Assembly (NCBI GenBank): GCA_963650135.1 | Contig: CAVJLG010000021.1 | Span: 12,222-76,221 of the forward strand | DNA: 64,000 nucleotides | Origin: HGM13006 sp963650135 | GTDB taxonomy: Bacteria > Bacillota > Clostridia > Oscillospirales > Oscillospiraceae | Direction of reading: 5' to 3' | Part shown: piece by piece, positions 24,335 through 32,649 of the stretch | Numbering within the stretch: the first letter of the stretch is position 1 | Layout of the letters: each line of letters begins with the position of its first letter | Made by a program: the position numbers and the translations under genes | Notes under the pieces: model-generated | Told to the model about the DNA's origin: nothing | Databases searched by the model: none | The model's input: only the letters and a program-made list of their open reading frames with translations

Positions 24335-24589
24335 ATGGAAGTACAGTGTAGAAAAGCCTATGTGTCGGTCAATGTGGATGTGGACGAGGAAGGTGCGCTG
24401 CATCCACGGTTTATCCGTTGGAAAAATGGGCTGATCTTTCAGATCGACCAGGTGCTTTATAAGTGTCGTGCTACCTCCAAAAAGGTTGGAGGCGGCGGTA
24501 TTCGTTACACCGTTATGATTAAGGGAAAGGAGTCTTTTCTGTTTCATGAAGGTGACAAGTGGTTTGTAGAAGCAAAGGAGGGCAGTTAA
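24335..24589 (+). CDS. Hypothetical 84-residue protein of conjugative elements
   Basis: A soluble, basic, beta-rich protein (MEVQCRKAYVSVNVDVDEEG...) with KVGGGGIRYTVMIKGKESFL and a final DKWFVEAKEG. I know similar small proteins upstream of ImmA-like genes in clostridial elements, with no function assigned. ATG 24335 has a GAAGGAGTG site; a TTG six bases earlier is less likely. It is the first gene of the rightward transcript under the operator array. Its TAA overlaps the next ATG (TAATG), so the two are coupled. Confidence 0.7.
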   Translation: MEVQCRKAYVSVNVDVDEEGALHPRFIRWKNGLIFQIDQVLYKCRATSKKVGGGGIRYTVMIKGKESFLFHEGDKWFVEAKEGS

Positions 24590-25281
24590 TGATTCTTTCC
24601 CAAAGACAAATTGAAGAAATTGCAGCCGCCGTCACAAAGGACTTCAACGAGTTCTTTTTCGGCGCAGAAGATGAAAAAGTCCGTCTTCCGCAAGCAACAC
24701 CGATAGATCAGCTTGCAAAGGATTATCTCGGACTGACGGTATCTTTCGCCAAGTTATCCTCTGACGGAAGTATCTGCGGATTGACGGCGTTTGCCGATAC
24801 TGAGTACACCGTGGAAGAAAGAGGTACGATCCGCAAAATCCCACTCAGGAAAAATCAGGTCCTGCTGGATGAGAGCTTCATTCAGCCCGGACAAGTCAAA
24901 AAGCTCTGCGGCAAGCGTCGGTTTACGCTGGCGCACGAGTGCGCACATCAAATCCTCTACCTGAATCTCGTCGATACCTATATCGACAACGGACGAACGG
25001 GAACTGTCTTCGATAGACCTGAGTTTAACCGCCTGATGAATGACATCAAAACCGGCAGGATTAAATGCCTGGTCGTTCGTGATCTCGGCCGTTTTGGTCG
25101 TGACTACATTGAAGCCGGTACATATCTGGAACGGATTTTTCCGCAGATTGGACTTCGGTTTATTGCTATCAAAGAGAACTACGACAACTTTGACACGGAC
25201 GGCTCTAACGAAAGCCTGATTATCCCATTGCAGAATATGATCAACGCACTGTATTCCACCGTAAGGTTTCCACTGCGCTGA
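24589..25281 (+). CDS. Chimera of an ImmA-like peptidase and a serine recombinase (deletion fusion)
   Basis: A 230-residue open frame built from two genes. Residues 1-126 are an ImmA/IrrE-like domain ending at the zinc motif HECAH (116-120) and QILYLN. From about residue 127, LVDTYIDNGRTGTVFDRPEF and DLGRFGRDYIEAGTYLERIF are the middle of the resolvase domain of a large serine recombinase (TnpX/CTn integrase type). The catalytic N-terminal serine region is missing, and so is the third zinc ligand of the peptidase, so neither enzyme should work. A deletion with its junction near 24970 must have removed the region in between. After 25250 a second small deletion shifts the frame. Confidence 0.75.
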   Translation: MILSQRQIEEIAAAVTKDFNEFFFGAEDEKVRLPQATPIDQLAKDYLGLTVSFAKLSSDGSICGLTAFADTEYTVEERGTIRKIPLRKNQVLLDESFIQPGQVKKLCGKRRFTLAHECAHQILYLNLVDTYIDNGRTGTVFDRPEFNRLMNDIKTGRIKCLVVRDLGRFGRDYIEAGTYLERIFPQIGLRFIAIKENYDNFDTDGSNESLIIPLQNMINALYSTVRFPLR

Positions 25282-25328
25282 AAGCACAGATGGAGCAAGG
25301 AACATTCAAGGCAAGAAATCTTCCTTAA
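25260..25328 (+). pseudogene. Out-of-frame continuation of the serine recombinase
   Basis: In the frame starting CGT at 25260 the DNA reads RKVSTALKAQMEQGTFKARN and then LP before a TAA, which is the usual next segment of these recombinases. It is one frame away from the fused gene, so a short internal deletion lies near 25256-25260. The C-terminal DNA-binding part is absent. Up to the trpA stop at 25427 no other gene is seen. Confidence 0.6.
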
Positions 25329-25426
25329 GGTTATTGTACCTTTTGCATCAAACATCGTCAAGAAAAACCAACCGTTTTGTGGAAAATAGCGGAATCTTTG
25401 ATGTAATTTTGATGAGATTGTCCAAT

Positions 25427-26203
25427 TCAGGCATTCAATACCGCCTGCTTCATGGCCTTGACATAGTCGTAGACCACCGGCACGCTCTCCCGGCCATACT
25501 GGGCAATGAGCTTTACAGTGGCGCTGCCCACAATCACGCCGTCTGCCTTTTGCGCCATCTCCTTCGCCTGCTCAGGAGTGGAAATACCAAAACCAATGGC
25601 GCAGGGAACATCTCCGGCGGATTTCGCCAGCGCTACCATTTCGGAAAGATTGGAGCTGAAGCTGCTGCGAACGCCGGTAACCCCCAGGGACGACACGCAA
25701 TAGAGGAAGCCCTGGGCCTCTTTTGCAATGGCCTTTATCCGGTCATGAGAGGTGGGCGAAACCATGGAAATCTGGGTCACGCCGTATTTCTCCAGCACGT
25801 CCTGAAACTCCTGGTGCTCCTCAAAGGGCACATCCGGGAGAATCACACCGTCTACCCCCGCCTCCCGGCACCGGGCTATATACTTCTCCGCCCCATAGCC
25901 GTAAACAGAGTTGGCATAGCCCATAAACAGGAACGGAATCGTAATATCCTTCCGTAGCCGAATGACCATGTCAAACAGCTGGTCCACCGTCACGCCCCCC
26001 TGGAGCGCCCGCTGACTGGCCTCCTGAATCACCGTGCCCTCTGCAATGGGATCGGAAAACGGTACGCCAATTTCGATGAGATCCGCTCCGGCCTCCGCCA
26101 TGGCGCGAATGAGCTTCTCTGTGGTTTCAATATCCGGATCGCCGCCGGTGAGGAACGGAATAAACGCCTTTCCGTTCTGAAATGCTTCTGTAATCTTATT
26201 CAT
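25427..26203 (-). CDS. trpA: Tryptophan synthase alpha chain
   Basis: A 258-residue TIM barrel that cleaves indole-3-glycerol phosphate to indole and glyceraldehyde 3-phosphate and passes indole to TrpB. Family motifs are ALIEIGVPFSDPIAEG in the form DLIEIGVPFSDPIAEG (catalytic Glu), LPDVPFEEHQEF (catalytic Asp) and GFGISTPEQA near the phosphate site. Length is standard. ATG 26203 overlaps the end of trpB by 8 nt; the longer frame is out-of-frame trpB sequence. It is the second gene of the minus-strand trpBA operon under a T-box. No clear terminator is visible between it and the island remnant. Confidence 0.96.
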   Translation of the reverse strand: MNKITEAFQNGKAFIPFLTGGDPDIETTEKLIRAMAEAGADLIEIGVPFSDPIAEGTVIQEASQRALQGGVTVDQLFDMVIRLRKDITIPFLFMGYANSVYGYGAEKYIARCREAGVDGVILPDVPFEEHQEFQDVLEKYGVTQISMVSPTSHDRIKAIAKEAQGFLYCVSSLGVTGVRSSFSSNLSEMVALAKSAGDVPCAIGFGISTPEQAKEMAQKADGVIVGSATVKLIAQYGRESVPVVYDYVKAMKQAVLNA

Positions 26204-27380
26204 AGATTTCAACCCCCTTGTATCTTGCAATGGCTGCCACATCCTTATCGCCTCTGCCGGAGATCGTGACCACCAGAATCTGATCCTTGCCCATTTCCTT
26301 CGCCAGCTTTTTCGCATAGGCCACCGCATGGGCGCTTTCAATGGCAGGGATAATGCCCTCAGTCTTCGCCAAATATTCAAAGGCTTCCACCGCCTCGTCG
26401 TCCGTCACCGGCACATACTCCGCCCGTCCGGTGGCATGGAGGTCGGCATGCTCCGGGCCAATTCCGGGGTAATCCAGGCCCGCAGAAATGGAATACACCG
26501 GCGCAATCTGACCGTATTCGTCCTGGCAGAACAGGGATTTCATGCCGTGGAAGATGCCAACCCGGCCCGTTGCCACAGTTGCCGCCGTTTCGAACGTATC
26601 AACGCCCCGGCCCGCCGCCTCGCAGCCAATCAGCCGCACCGAAGGCTCCCGAATGAAGTCATAAAACGTTCCAATGGCATTGCTTCCGCCGCCCACACAG
26701 GCCACCACCGCATCCGGCAGACGGCCTTCCTTCTCCAGGCACTGTTCCCGGATTTCCTCGCCAATGACCTTTTGGAAGTCCCGGACAATCACTGGGAACG
26801 GGTGCGGGCCCATGCAGGAGCCAATCACATAGTGGGTGTCGGCGATCCGGGTGACCCACTCGCGCATGGTTTCGTTCACCGCATCCTTTAGGGTCCGGGT
26901 ACCGCTCATCACCGGGTGGACCTTTGCCCCCAGCAGTTCCATACGGAAGACGTTCAATGCCTGACGCTTGGTATCCTCTTCCCCCATGAATACCTCGCAC
27001 TCCAGGCCCAAAAGCGCTGCGGCAGTGGCCGTGGCAACGCCGTGCTGACCTGCGCCCGTCTCGGCAATGACTCTGGTTTTACCCATTTTCTTTGCCAGAA
27101 GCACCTGTCCCAGGGCGTTGTTGATTTTGTGCGCACCGGTGTGGTTCAGGTCCTCCCGCTTGAGATAGATCTTTGCGCCGCCCAAATCCTTGGTCATTTT
27201 CTCGGCATAGTACAGCCCCGATGGTCTTCCGGCATATTCCCGGAGCAGGTATTGAAGCTCCCGGTTGAATTCCGGATCGTTTTTGAAATGATTGTAGGCC
27301 TGTTCCAGCTCGTCCAGCGCCGCCATCATGGTTTCCGGGGCATACTGCCCGCCAAACTGTCCAAATCGTCCTTTGCTCAT
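26196..27380 (-). CDS. trpB: Tryptophan synthase beta chain
   Basis: A 394-residue PLP enzyme that joins indole and L-serine to make L-tryptophan. It starts MSKGRFGQFGGQYAPETMMA and contains the PLP-lysine motif REDLNHTGAHKINNALGQ, the catalytic Glu region ETGAGQHGVA and the phosphate loop CVGGGSNAIG. Length and motifs are those of the standard TrpB1, which partners TrpA. ATG 27380 has AAGGAGGAAA before it. It is the first gene after the minus-strand T-box. It is separated from trpEGDCF, whose promoter fires in the other direction. Confidence 0.97.
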   Translation of the reverse strand: MSKGRFGQFGGQYAPETMMAALDELEQAYNHFKNDPEFNRELQYLLREYAGRPSGLYYAEKMTKDLGGAKIYLKREDLNHTGAHKINNALGQVLLAKKMGKTRVIAETGAGQHGVATATAAALLGLECEVFMGEEDTKRQALNVFRMELLGAKVHPVMSGTRTLKDAVNETMREWVTRIADTHYVIGSCMGPHPFPVIVRDFQKVIGEEIREQCLEKEGRLPDAVVACVGGGSNAIGTFYDFIREPSVRLIGCEAAGRGVDTFETAATVATGRVGIFHGMKSLFCQDEYGQIAPVYSISAGLDYPGIGPEHADLHATGRAEYVPVTDDEAVEAFEYLAKTEGIIPAIESAHAVAYAKKLAKEMGKDQILVVTISGRGDKDVAAIARYKGVEIYE

Positions 27381-27404
27381 TGTGATTTCCTCCTTGAAAG
27401 ATAA

Positions 27405-27684
27405 CAAAAAAGACCTTTGCCCTAATTTCTTAGGACAAAAGTCTTACACTTCTGCGGTACCACCTAAATTGACGCCAATGCGCCCACCTCTATGCGTACT
27501 AACATACGCCGGCAGAGATAACGGACCGCCAAACCGTTGGGCATTACTAGGAGGCTCCTCCGTTCTTCCCACCCTCCTGAATCCATTCACACCGGGGCTT
27601 ACCACCGCGCTTCCACCGTCCGCGGCTCTCTATGCGTATACCTTCGGGGCTACTCTTTTCAGTCGTCAGTTTTGCTGTGAAATT
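27405..27684 (-). ncRNA. T-box leader (Trp specifier) of trpBA
   Basis: Read on the minus strand, a stem I region with GACGGTGGAA and a UGG specifier candidate in GAAUGGAUUC (UGG = 27583-27585) is followed by the canonical T-box AGGUGGUACCGC (27451-27470). An intrinsic terminator (27411-27445) with a T run at 27405-27410 comes next, ahead of the trpB ribosome site. Uncharged tRNA-Trp should pair with the T-box and allow read-through. Confidence 0.9.
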
Positions 27685-27691
27685 TGGCTCG

Positions 27692-27720
27692 ATTATAACG
27701 CAGCGTTTTTCATTTGTCAA
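27692..27720 (-). promoter_or_regulatory. Promoter of the trpBA T-box operon
   Basis: Minus strand TTGACA (27715-27720), a 17-bp spacer and TATAAT (27692-27697): perfect consensus hexamers just upstream of the T-box. Confidence 0.88.
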
Positions 27721-27780
27721 GCACTTTTTTGCATTTTTGTGTTAGCAGGTTAAATTATCAAAGATTTTTTATTTTCCCTC

Positions 27781-27809
27781 TTGACAGTAGGATTCTGACG
27801 GTGTATAAT
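27781..27809 (+). promoter_or_regulatory. Promoter of the trpEGDCF T-box operon
   Basis: TTGACA (27781-27786), a 17-bp spacer and TATAAT (27804-27809). It points away from the trpBA promoter, with 60 bp between the two -35 boxes. Confidence 0.9.
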
Positions 27810-27816
27810 CGCCCCA

Positions 27817-28113
27817 ACAAATGAAAATGAAACCGTTGAAGCGGAAGTAAAGGCAGCTGTTGCCCCCTCAGAGAGCTCGGGATGGTGGAATCCGGGCGGA
27901 ACGCAGGCTGTTACAATGGGCCGCTGAGGGCAGCCGGAACAGATTCTTTTGAATCCCAGTATGGTTGACGTGTGGGCATACGTCAGTTGTCGGAGATATG
28001 TTGGTATCTCGCTAAGGGCACGGGATTTCTATATTCCGTGAATCAAGGTGGCACCGCGGGTTTTCCCGTCCTTGACATTTTTATGTCGGGGACGGGATTT
28101 TTGTTTTGTCCCC
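27817..28113 (+). ncRNA. T-box leader (Trp specifier) of trpEGDCF
   Basis: Stem I is closed by CCCTCAG and CTGAGGG (27923-27929), with GATGGTGGAA inside and a UGG specifier at 27917-27919 in the ACAATGGGCC loop. The T-box AATCAAGGTGGCACCGCGGG lies at 28041-28060. A terminator stem (28065-28096) with a T run follows. The antiterminator formed by the T-box competes with that terminator. Specifier and downstream genes agree on tRNA-Trp sensing. Confidence 0.93.
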
Positions 28114-28128
28114 AAAGGAGGTCCTTGT

Positions 28129-29616
28129 ATGTATCCATCCTTTGACCAGGTTCTGGCGCTGAGTTCCGGCGGGGAATATCGCAGAATCCCCCTGTGCCAC
28201 GAGCTTTACGCCGACCGATTCACCCCCATCGAGGTGATGCGCACGCTGCGCGCCGCCTCGCGCCACTGCTATCTGCTGGAAAGCGCAGAAAACCAGAGCA
28301 CCTGGGGGCGGTATTCCTTCCTGGGCTATGCCCCAACGCTGGAGGTCACCTGTCAGTCTGGCACCGTTCGCCTGGTGCACAATCCCGAAAGCGAGCATCC
28401 CACAGTGGAAACCCATCAGGTTGAGCATCCCGGCGATGTGATTCGTCAGATTCTCAAGGACTATAAAAGTCCCAAGCTGGAGGGGCTTCCTCCCTTTACC
28501 GGCGGCTTGGTGGGGTATTTCTCCTATGACTATATCCAGTATGCCGAACCCAGCCTGAAAACTGCTCCGGAAGAGGCCGGGGATTTCCGGGACATGGATC
28601 TGATGCTCTTTGATCGGGTTATCGTATTCGACAACTACCGGCAAAAGCTGATTCTCATCGCAGGCGTGGATACCAGCAATCCCGAAGCCGGTTACCAGAA
28701 AGCGCAGCAGGAGCTTCTGGAGATGGAGCAGCTGCTTTCTTCCGGCGCAAAGGCAGTGTTCCGTCCGCTGAAGCTCACCTCTCCCCTGGAGCTGTGCTTT
28801 TCCAAAGAAACATACATGGGCATGGTGGAAAAAGCCCGGCACTATATCCATGAGGGCGACATCTTTCAGGTGGTTCTATCCAATCCTATGGAGGCCCAGG
28901 CAGAGGGCAGCCTGTTTGATGTCTATCGGGTGCTCCGTACCACGAACCCCTCCCCCTATATGTTCTATTTCTCCAGCGATGATATCGAAGTCTCCGGTGC
29001 ATCACCGGAAACCCTGGCAAAGCTCCAGGACGGCATTCTCCACACCTTCCCGCTGGCAGGAACCCGCCCCCGGGGCGCAACCCCGGAGGAAGATCAGCGG
29101 CTGGAGCAAGAGCTGTTAGCCGACGAAAAGGAAAAGGCCGAGCACAACATGCTGGTGGATTTGGGTCGGAATGATTTAGGGAAAATCAGTCGATTGGGCA
29201 GCGTTACGGTGGAAAAATATATGTCCATCGAGCGCTACTCCCATGTGATGCACATTGGCTCCACGGTGTCCGGAGAAATTGCAGCAGATAAAGACGCTGT
29301 AGATGCAGTAGACGCCATTCTCCCCGCAGGCACCCTGTCCGGTGCCCCAAAGCTTCGGGCCTGCCAGATCATTCGGGAGCTGGAGCAGCGTCCCCGGGGC
29401 ATCTATGGCGGCGCCATTGGCTATCTGGACTTCACCGGCAACCTGGATGTGTGCATCTCCATCCGGCTGGCCTATAAGAAAAACGGCGTAGTTTGCGTCC
29501 AGTCCGGCGCAGGAATTGTCTATGACAGCGTACCGGAGACGGAATATCTGGAGTGCAAAAACAAAGCCCGCGCCGTTGTGGCTGCCATTGAGGCGGCGGA
29601 AGGAGGCATCCAATGA
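28129..29616 (+). CDS. trpE: Anthranilate synthase component I
   Basis: A 495-residue chorismate-using enzyme that makes anthranilate with ammonia from TrpG. The N-terminal region has LLESAENQSTWGRYSFLGYA, with the LLES element that binds feedback tryptophan in the family. The C-terminal catalytic core has DIFQVVLSNPMEA, FPLAGTRPRG, LVDLGRNDLGK and GAPKLRACQIIRELE. ATG 28129 follows AAAGGAGG; the longer frame would begin in the leader terminator. It is the first gene of trpEGDCF, with its stop overlapping the trpG start (ATGA). Control is by the T-box plus, probably, allosteric inhibition. Confidence 0.97.
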   Translation: MYPSFDQVLALSSGGEYRRIPLCHELYADRFTPIEVMRTLRAASRHCYLLESAENQSTWGRYSFLGYAPTLEVTCQSGTVRLVHNPESEHPTVETHQVEHPGDVIRQILKDYKSPKLEGLPPFTGGLVGYFSYDYIQYAEPSLKTAPEEAGDFRDMDLMLFDRVIVFDNYRQKLILIAGVDTSNPEAGYQKAQQELLEMEQLLSSGAKAVFRPLKLTSPLELCFSKETYMGMVEKARHYIHEGDIFQVVLSNPMEAQAEGSLFDVYRVLRTTNPSPYMFYFSSDDIEVSGASPETLAKLQDGILHTFPLAGTRPRGATPEEDQRLEQELLADEKEKAEHNMLVDLGRNDLGKISRLGSVTVEKYMSIERYSHVMHIGSTVSGEIAADKDAVDAVDAILPAGTLSGAPKLRACQIIRELEQRPRGIYGGAIGYLDFTGNLDVCISIRLAYKKNGVVCVQSGAGIVYDSVPETEYLECKNKARAVVAAIEAAEGGIQ

Positions 29617-30191
29617 TTCTGCTCATCGACAATTACGACAGCTTTGTCTACAATCTCTATCAGCTCATCGGCTCTTTCCGCCCGGACATTCGTGTGGTGC
29701 GGAACCGGGAAATTACGCTGGAGGAAATCCAAGGCATGCATCCCGAAGCCGTGTTTTTATCCCCAGGGCCCGGGCGACCCGAGGACTCCGGGGTTTGTCT
29801 GGATGTCATTAGGAACCTCAACAAACCCATTTTCGGGGTCTGCCTGGGGCATCAGGCCATTTGCCAAACGTTCGGCGGCACCGTAACCTATGCCAAGGAA
29901 TTGATGCACGGAAAAGCCTCGCTGGTGATCCCCGATCCCGCCGCCCGGCTGTTTCAAGGTATGGGGCCCTTTACCGCCGCCCGTTATCACTCCCTGGCCG
30001 CCCCGGAAAATCTACTGCCGGACTGCCTGATGGTTTCTGCCCGCACCGACGACGGCGAAGTGATGGCAGTGGAGCACAGAGAAAAGCCCATTTTCGGCGT
30101 ACAGTTTCACCCGGAATCCATTCTGACCCCGGAAGGCGGCCAGATCATCCAAAACTTTTTCACCCTGATTGGAGGAACAAATCATGATTAA
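29613..30191 (+). CDS. trpG: Anthranilate synthase glutamine amidotransferase subunit
   Basis: A 192-residue class I glutamine amidotransferase. The nucleophile motif is GVCLGHQAICQ (Cys at about residue 79). FLSPGPGRPEDSG forms the oxyanion loop, and GVQFHPESILTPEG carries the catalytic His and Glu. It supplies ammonia from glutamine to TrpE. Clostridial TrpG can also act as PabA in folate synthesis, and no separate pabA is seen here. ATGA overlap with trpE and an 8-nt overlap with trpD indicate strict translational coupling. Confidence 0.96.
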   Translation: MILLIDNYDSFVYNLYQLIGSFRPDIRVVRNREITLEEIQGMHPEAVFLSPGPGRPEDSGVCLDVIRNLNKPIFGVCLGHQAICQTFGGTVTYAKELMHGKASLVIPDPAARLFQGMGPFTAARYHSLAAPENLLPDCLMVSARTDDGEVMAVEHREKPIFGVQFHPESILTPEGGQIIQNFFTLIGGTNHD

Positions 30192-31194
30192 GGAAGCCAT
30201 TGCAAAACTGATGAACAAAGAAGACCTGAGCTATGAAGAAGCCCGGCAGGTCATGGACGAAATTATGGACGGCAAGGTCAGCCCCACCCTGATTTCCTCC
30301 TATCTCACAGCCCTTTCTATGAAGGGCGAAACCATCGACGAAATCAGCGGCTCCGCCTATGCCATGCGGTCCCACGCCACCAAGGTTCCCCACGACATGG
30401 ACGTATTGGAGATCGTGGGTACCGGCGGTGACGGCGCGAACACCTTTAATATCTCCTCTACCTCTGCCATGGTCATCGCCGCTGGTGGCGTTCCGGTGGC
30501 AAAGCACGGCAATCGTGCAGCGTCCTCCAAGTCCGGCGCCGCAGATGTATTGGAGGCCCTGGGCGTCAACATCTCCCTTTCTCCCGAAAAGTGCCGGGCG
30601 CTGCTGGAGCAGGTGGGCATTTGCTTCCTGTTTGCTCAGACCTATCACAGCGCCATGAAATATGTAGGCCCTGTGCGGAAGGAGCTGGGCATTCGCACCG
30701 TATTTAATATTCTCGGCCCCATCACCAATCCCGCCGCTCCCACCATGGGCGTCATGGGTGTTTATGACCGGAGCTTGCTGGAGCCCTATGCCAAGGTCAT
30801 GGAGAATCTGGGCATTCGCCGGGGTATGGTGGTCTATGGCACCGACAAGCTGGACGAAATCTCCGCCAGTGCTCCCACCGCAGTCTGCGAAATTCAGGAC
30901 GGAACGACCAAGCTTTACGAACTTACCCCGGAGCAGTTTGGCTACACCCGCTGCCAGAAATCCGATCTGGTGGGCGGCACCCCGGAGGAAAATGCCCAGA
31001 TCACCCGGGACATTCTCCAGGGCAAGGACAAAGGCCCCAAGCGCAATGCCGTCTGCATGAACGCCGGTGCCGCACTCTATATTGCAGGCAGCGCCAAGAC
31101 ATTGGAAGAGGGCGTGCGTCTGGCCGAGTATCTCATCGACAGCGGCAAGGCCTATGAAAAGCTTCAGGCCTTTGTGGAGGCAAGCAACCAATGA
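30184..31194 (+). CDS. trpD: Anthranilate phosphoribosyltransferase
   Basis: A 336-residue enzyme joining anthranilate to PRPP to give N-(5'-phosphoribosyl)anthranilate. The family motifs are VGTGGDGANTFNISS (PRPP loop), AKHGNRAASSKSGAADVLEA and a metal-binding DKLDEIS. Length is standard, with no TrpG fusion. ATG 30184 is preferred because GGAGG lies 8 bp upstream; the TTG at 30169 would push it further into trpG. The stop overlaps the trpC ATG. Confidence 0.97.
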   Translation: MIKEAIAKLMNKEDLSYEEARQVMDEIMDGKVSPTLISSYLTALSMKGETIDEISGSAYAMRSHATKVPHDMDVLEIVGTGGDGANTFNISSTSAMVIAAGGVPVAKHGNRAASSKSGAADVLEALGVNISLSPEKCRALLEQVGICFLFAQTYHSAMKYVGPVRKELGIRTVFNILGPITNPAAPTMGVMGVYDRSLLEPYAKVMENLGIRRGMVVYGTDKLDEISASAPTAVCEIQDGTTKLYELTPEQFGYTRCQKSDLVGGTPEENAQITRDILQGKDKGPKRNAVCMNAGAALYIAGSAKTLEEGVRLAEYLIDSGKAYEKLQAFVEASNQ

Positions 31195-31982
31195 GCATTT
31201 TATCGGAAATTGCAGAAAAAACACGGCTTCGGGTCACGGAAGAAAAGAAAACCATTCCCCTTCCCCAGCTGAGAGCCCAGGCTGAAGCGATGGATGCAAA
31301 TACCGGCTTCCCATTCCTCCAGGCATTGGCAGCCCCTGGGATGAGCTTTATCTGCGAGGTCAAAAAGGCCTCCCCCTCGAAAGGCCTGATTGCCCCAGAC
31401 TTTCCCTATCTGGACATTGCCAAAGCATATCAGGCCGCAGGCGCTGCCGCCATCTCCTGCCTCACGGAGCCTGATTGGTTTCAGGGCAGCGACCAATATT
31501 TAAAGGAAATCGCCCAAGCCGTCACCATCCCCGTATTGCGGAAGGATTTCACCGTGGACGACTATATGATCTATGGTGCAAAGGCGCTGGGTGCCTCGGC
31601 GGTACTGCTGATCTGTGCCATACTAACGGACAGCCAGCTAAGGGACTATCTCTCCCTTGCCCACAGTCTGGGCTTGTCCGCACTGGTGGAAGCGCATGAT
31701 GAAGCCGAGCTAAGCCGCGCCCTGTCTGCCGGTGCCAAAATCATCGGCGTCAATAACAGGGACCTTCATACCTTTACCGTGGATGTGAATAACTCCCTGC
31801 GGCTTCGGAAATTGGCCCCGCCGGAGATCCTGTTTGTGTCGGAAAGCGGCATCAAAACCCCGGATGATATTCAAAAGCTCTATGACAACGGCACCAACGC
31901 TGTGCTGATCGGCGAAACCCTGATGCGTGCCCCCGATAAAAAAGCCATGCTGGCCCAATTGAGAGGAGGAACCATGGCATGA
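31191..31982 (+). CDS. trpC: Indole-3-glycerol phosphate synthase
   Basis: A 263-residue TIM barrel that closes the indole ring from CdRP with loss of CO2. It has FICEVKKASPSKGLI (catalytic Lys), DFTVDDYMIYGAKALGASAV, LVEAHDEAELSRAL and IIGVNNRDLHTFTVD, then ESGIKTPDDI near the phosphate site. It is not fused to TrpF, which follows with an ATGA overlap. Start ATG 31191 overlaps the trpD stop. Confidence 0.97.
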   Translation: MSILSEIAEKTRLRVTEEKKTIPLPQLRAQAEAMDANTGFPFLQALAAPGMSFICEVKKASPSKGLIAPDFPYLDIAKAYQAAGAAAISCLTEPDWFQGSDQYLKEIAQAVTIPVLRKDFTVDDYMIYGAKALGASAVLLICAILTDSQLRDYLSLAHSLGLSALVEAHDEAELSRALSAGAKIIGVNNRDLHTFTVDVNNSLRLRKLAPPEILFVSESGIKTPDDIQKLYDNGTNAVLIGETLMRAPDKKAMLAQLRGGTMA

Positions 31983-32587
31983 CCAAAATCAAAATTTGCG
32001 GATTAAGCCGACCCTGTGACATCGAATACGTCAACGAAGCAAAGCCGGATTTCTGCGGCTTCATTATCAACGTCCCCAAAAGCAAGCGGAATGTCACCCC
32101 GGATACCGTCCGGCAGCTAGTGAAAAAATTGTCTCCGGATGTAAAGCCCGTGGGTGTATTTGTCAACGCCCCCATAGACGAAATCGTCGAGCTGGTGGAG
32201 GATGGGACCCTATCCTATGTGCAGCTCCACGGCAAGGAGGACGAAGCCTATATCGCCGCCCTGCGGGAGAAAATCCATGTGCCCATCATTCAGGCCTTTC
32301 GGGTCGCCAGCCCCGAGGATGTGGCCCGTGCCGAGCGCTCCTCCGCCGACTATATTCTCCTGGACAATGGCTCCGGCGGCACCGGAAAAACCTTTGATTG
32401 GAGCCACCTTCAGGGCATCACCCGCCCCTATATTCTCGCAGGTGGACTGGGTCCCAATAATCTGGGGCAGACGGTTTCTCAGCTCGCCCCCTGGGGTGTG
32501 GATTTGTCCAGCGGCGTGGAAACCGACAGCTTTAAGGATAAAAACAAGGTGTTTGCCGCCGTGCAAGCCGTGCGATCCACACTATAA
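31979..32587 (+). CDS. trpF: Phosphoribosylanthranilate isomerase
   Basis: A 202-residue TIM barrel performing the Amadori rearrangement of phosphoribosylanthranilate to CdRP. KIKICGLSRPCDI has the catalytic Cys. VQLHGKEDEAYI, then ADYILLDNGSGGTGKTFDW (catalytic Asp) and ILAGGLGPNNLGQ follow, with VDLSSGVETDSFKDKNKV at the end. Length is typical. It is the last gene of trpEGDCF, followed 10 bp later by a strong terminator. With trpBA the whole chorismate-to-tryptophan route is present. Confidence 0.96.
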   Translation: MTKIKICGLSRPCDIEYVNEAKPDFCGFIINVPKSKRNVTPDTVRQLVKKLSPDVKPVGVFVNAPIDEIVELVEDGTLSYVQLHGKEDEAYIAALREKIHVPIIQAFRVASPEDVARAERSSADYILLDNGSGGTGKTFDWSHLQGITRPYILAGGLGPNNLGQTVSQLAPWGVDLSSGVETDSFKDKNKVFAAVQAVRSTL

Positions 32588-32597
32588 TAAAGAAACG

Positions 32598-32640
32598 CCC
32601 CCTCGTCTGTGCAACGATACACAGTCGAGGGGGTGTTTTG
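32598..32640 (+). terminator. Terminator of trpEGDCF
   Basis: A 14-bp stem with one T-T mismatch (32598-32611 with 32620-32633) and an 8-nt loop, followed by TGTTTTG. It lies between convergent trpF and fdhD and may serve both. Confidence 0.88.
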
Positions 32641-32649
32641 CGTTCATCC

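Larger units (their letters stand above)
13934..25330. mobile_element. Decayed integrative element / genomic island
   Basis: This stretch is visibly more AT-rich than both flanks. It holds gene types typical of clostridial integrative and conjugative elements: an umuC-like polymerase, an XRE/ImmA control module, small coupled accessory genes and a serine recombinase fragment. No relaxase, coupling protein, type IV secretion or replication gene is left. Fusions at 16376, 20015-20040 and about 24970 show large deletions. I found no convincing flanking direct repeat, so both ends are approximate: the left end lies between the exporter leader and the terminator at 13890, the right end between the recombinase remnant and trpA. 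Confidence 0.7.

Noticed and set aside
13800..25426. Direct repeats (att sites) flanking the island
   Set aside because: I compared the sequence left of 13976 with that right of 25281 by eye and found no convincing shared direct repeat; heavy deletion may have removed one end.
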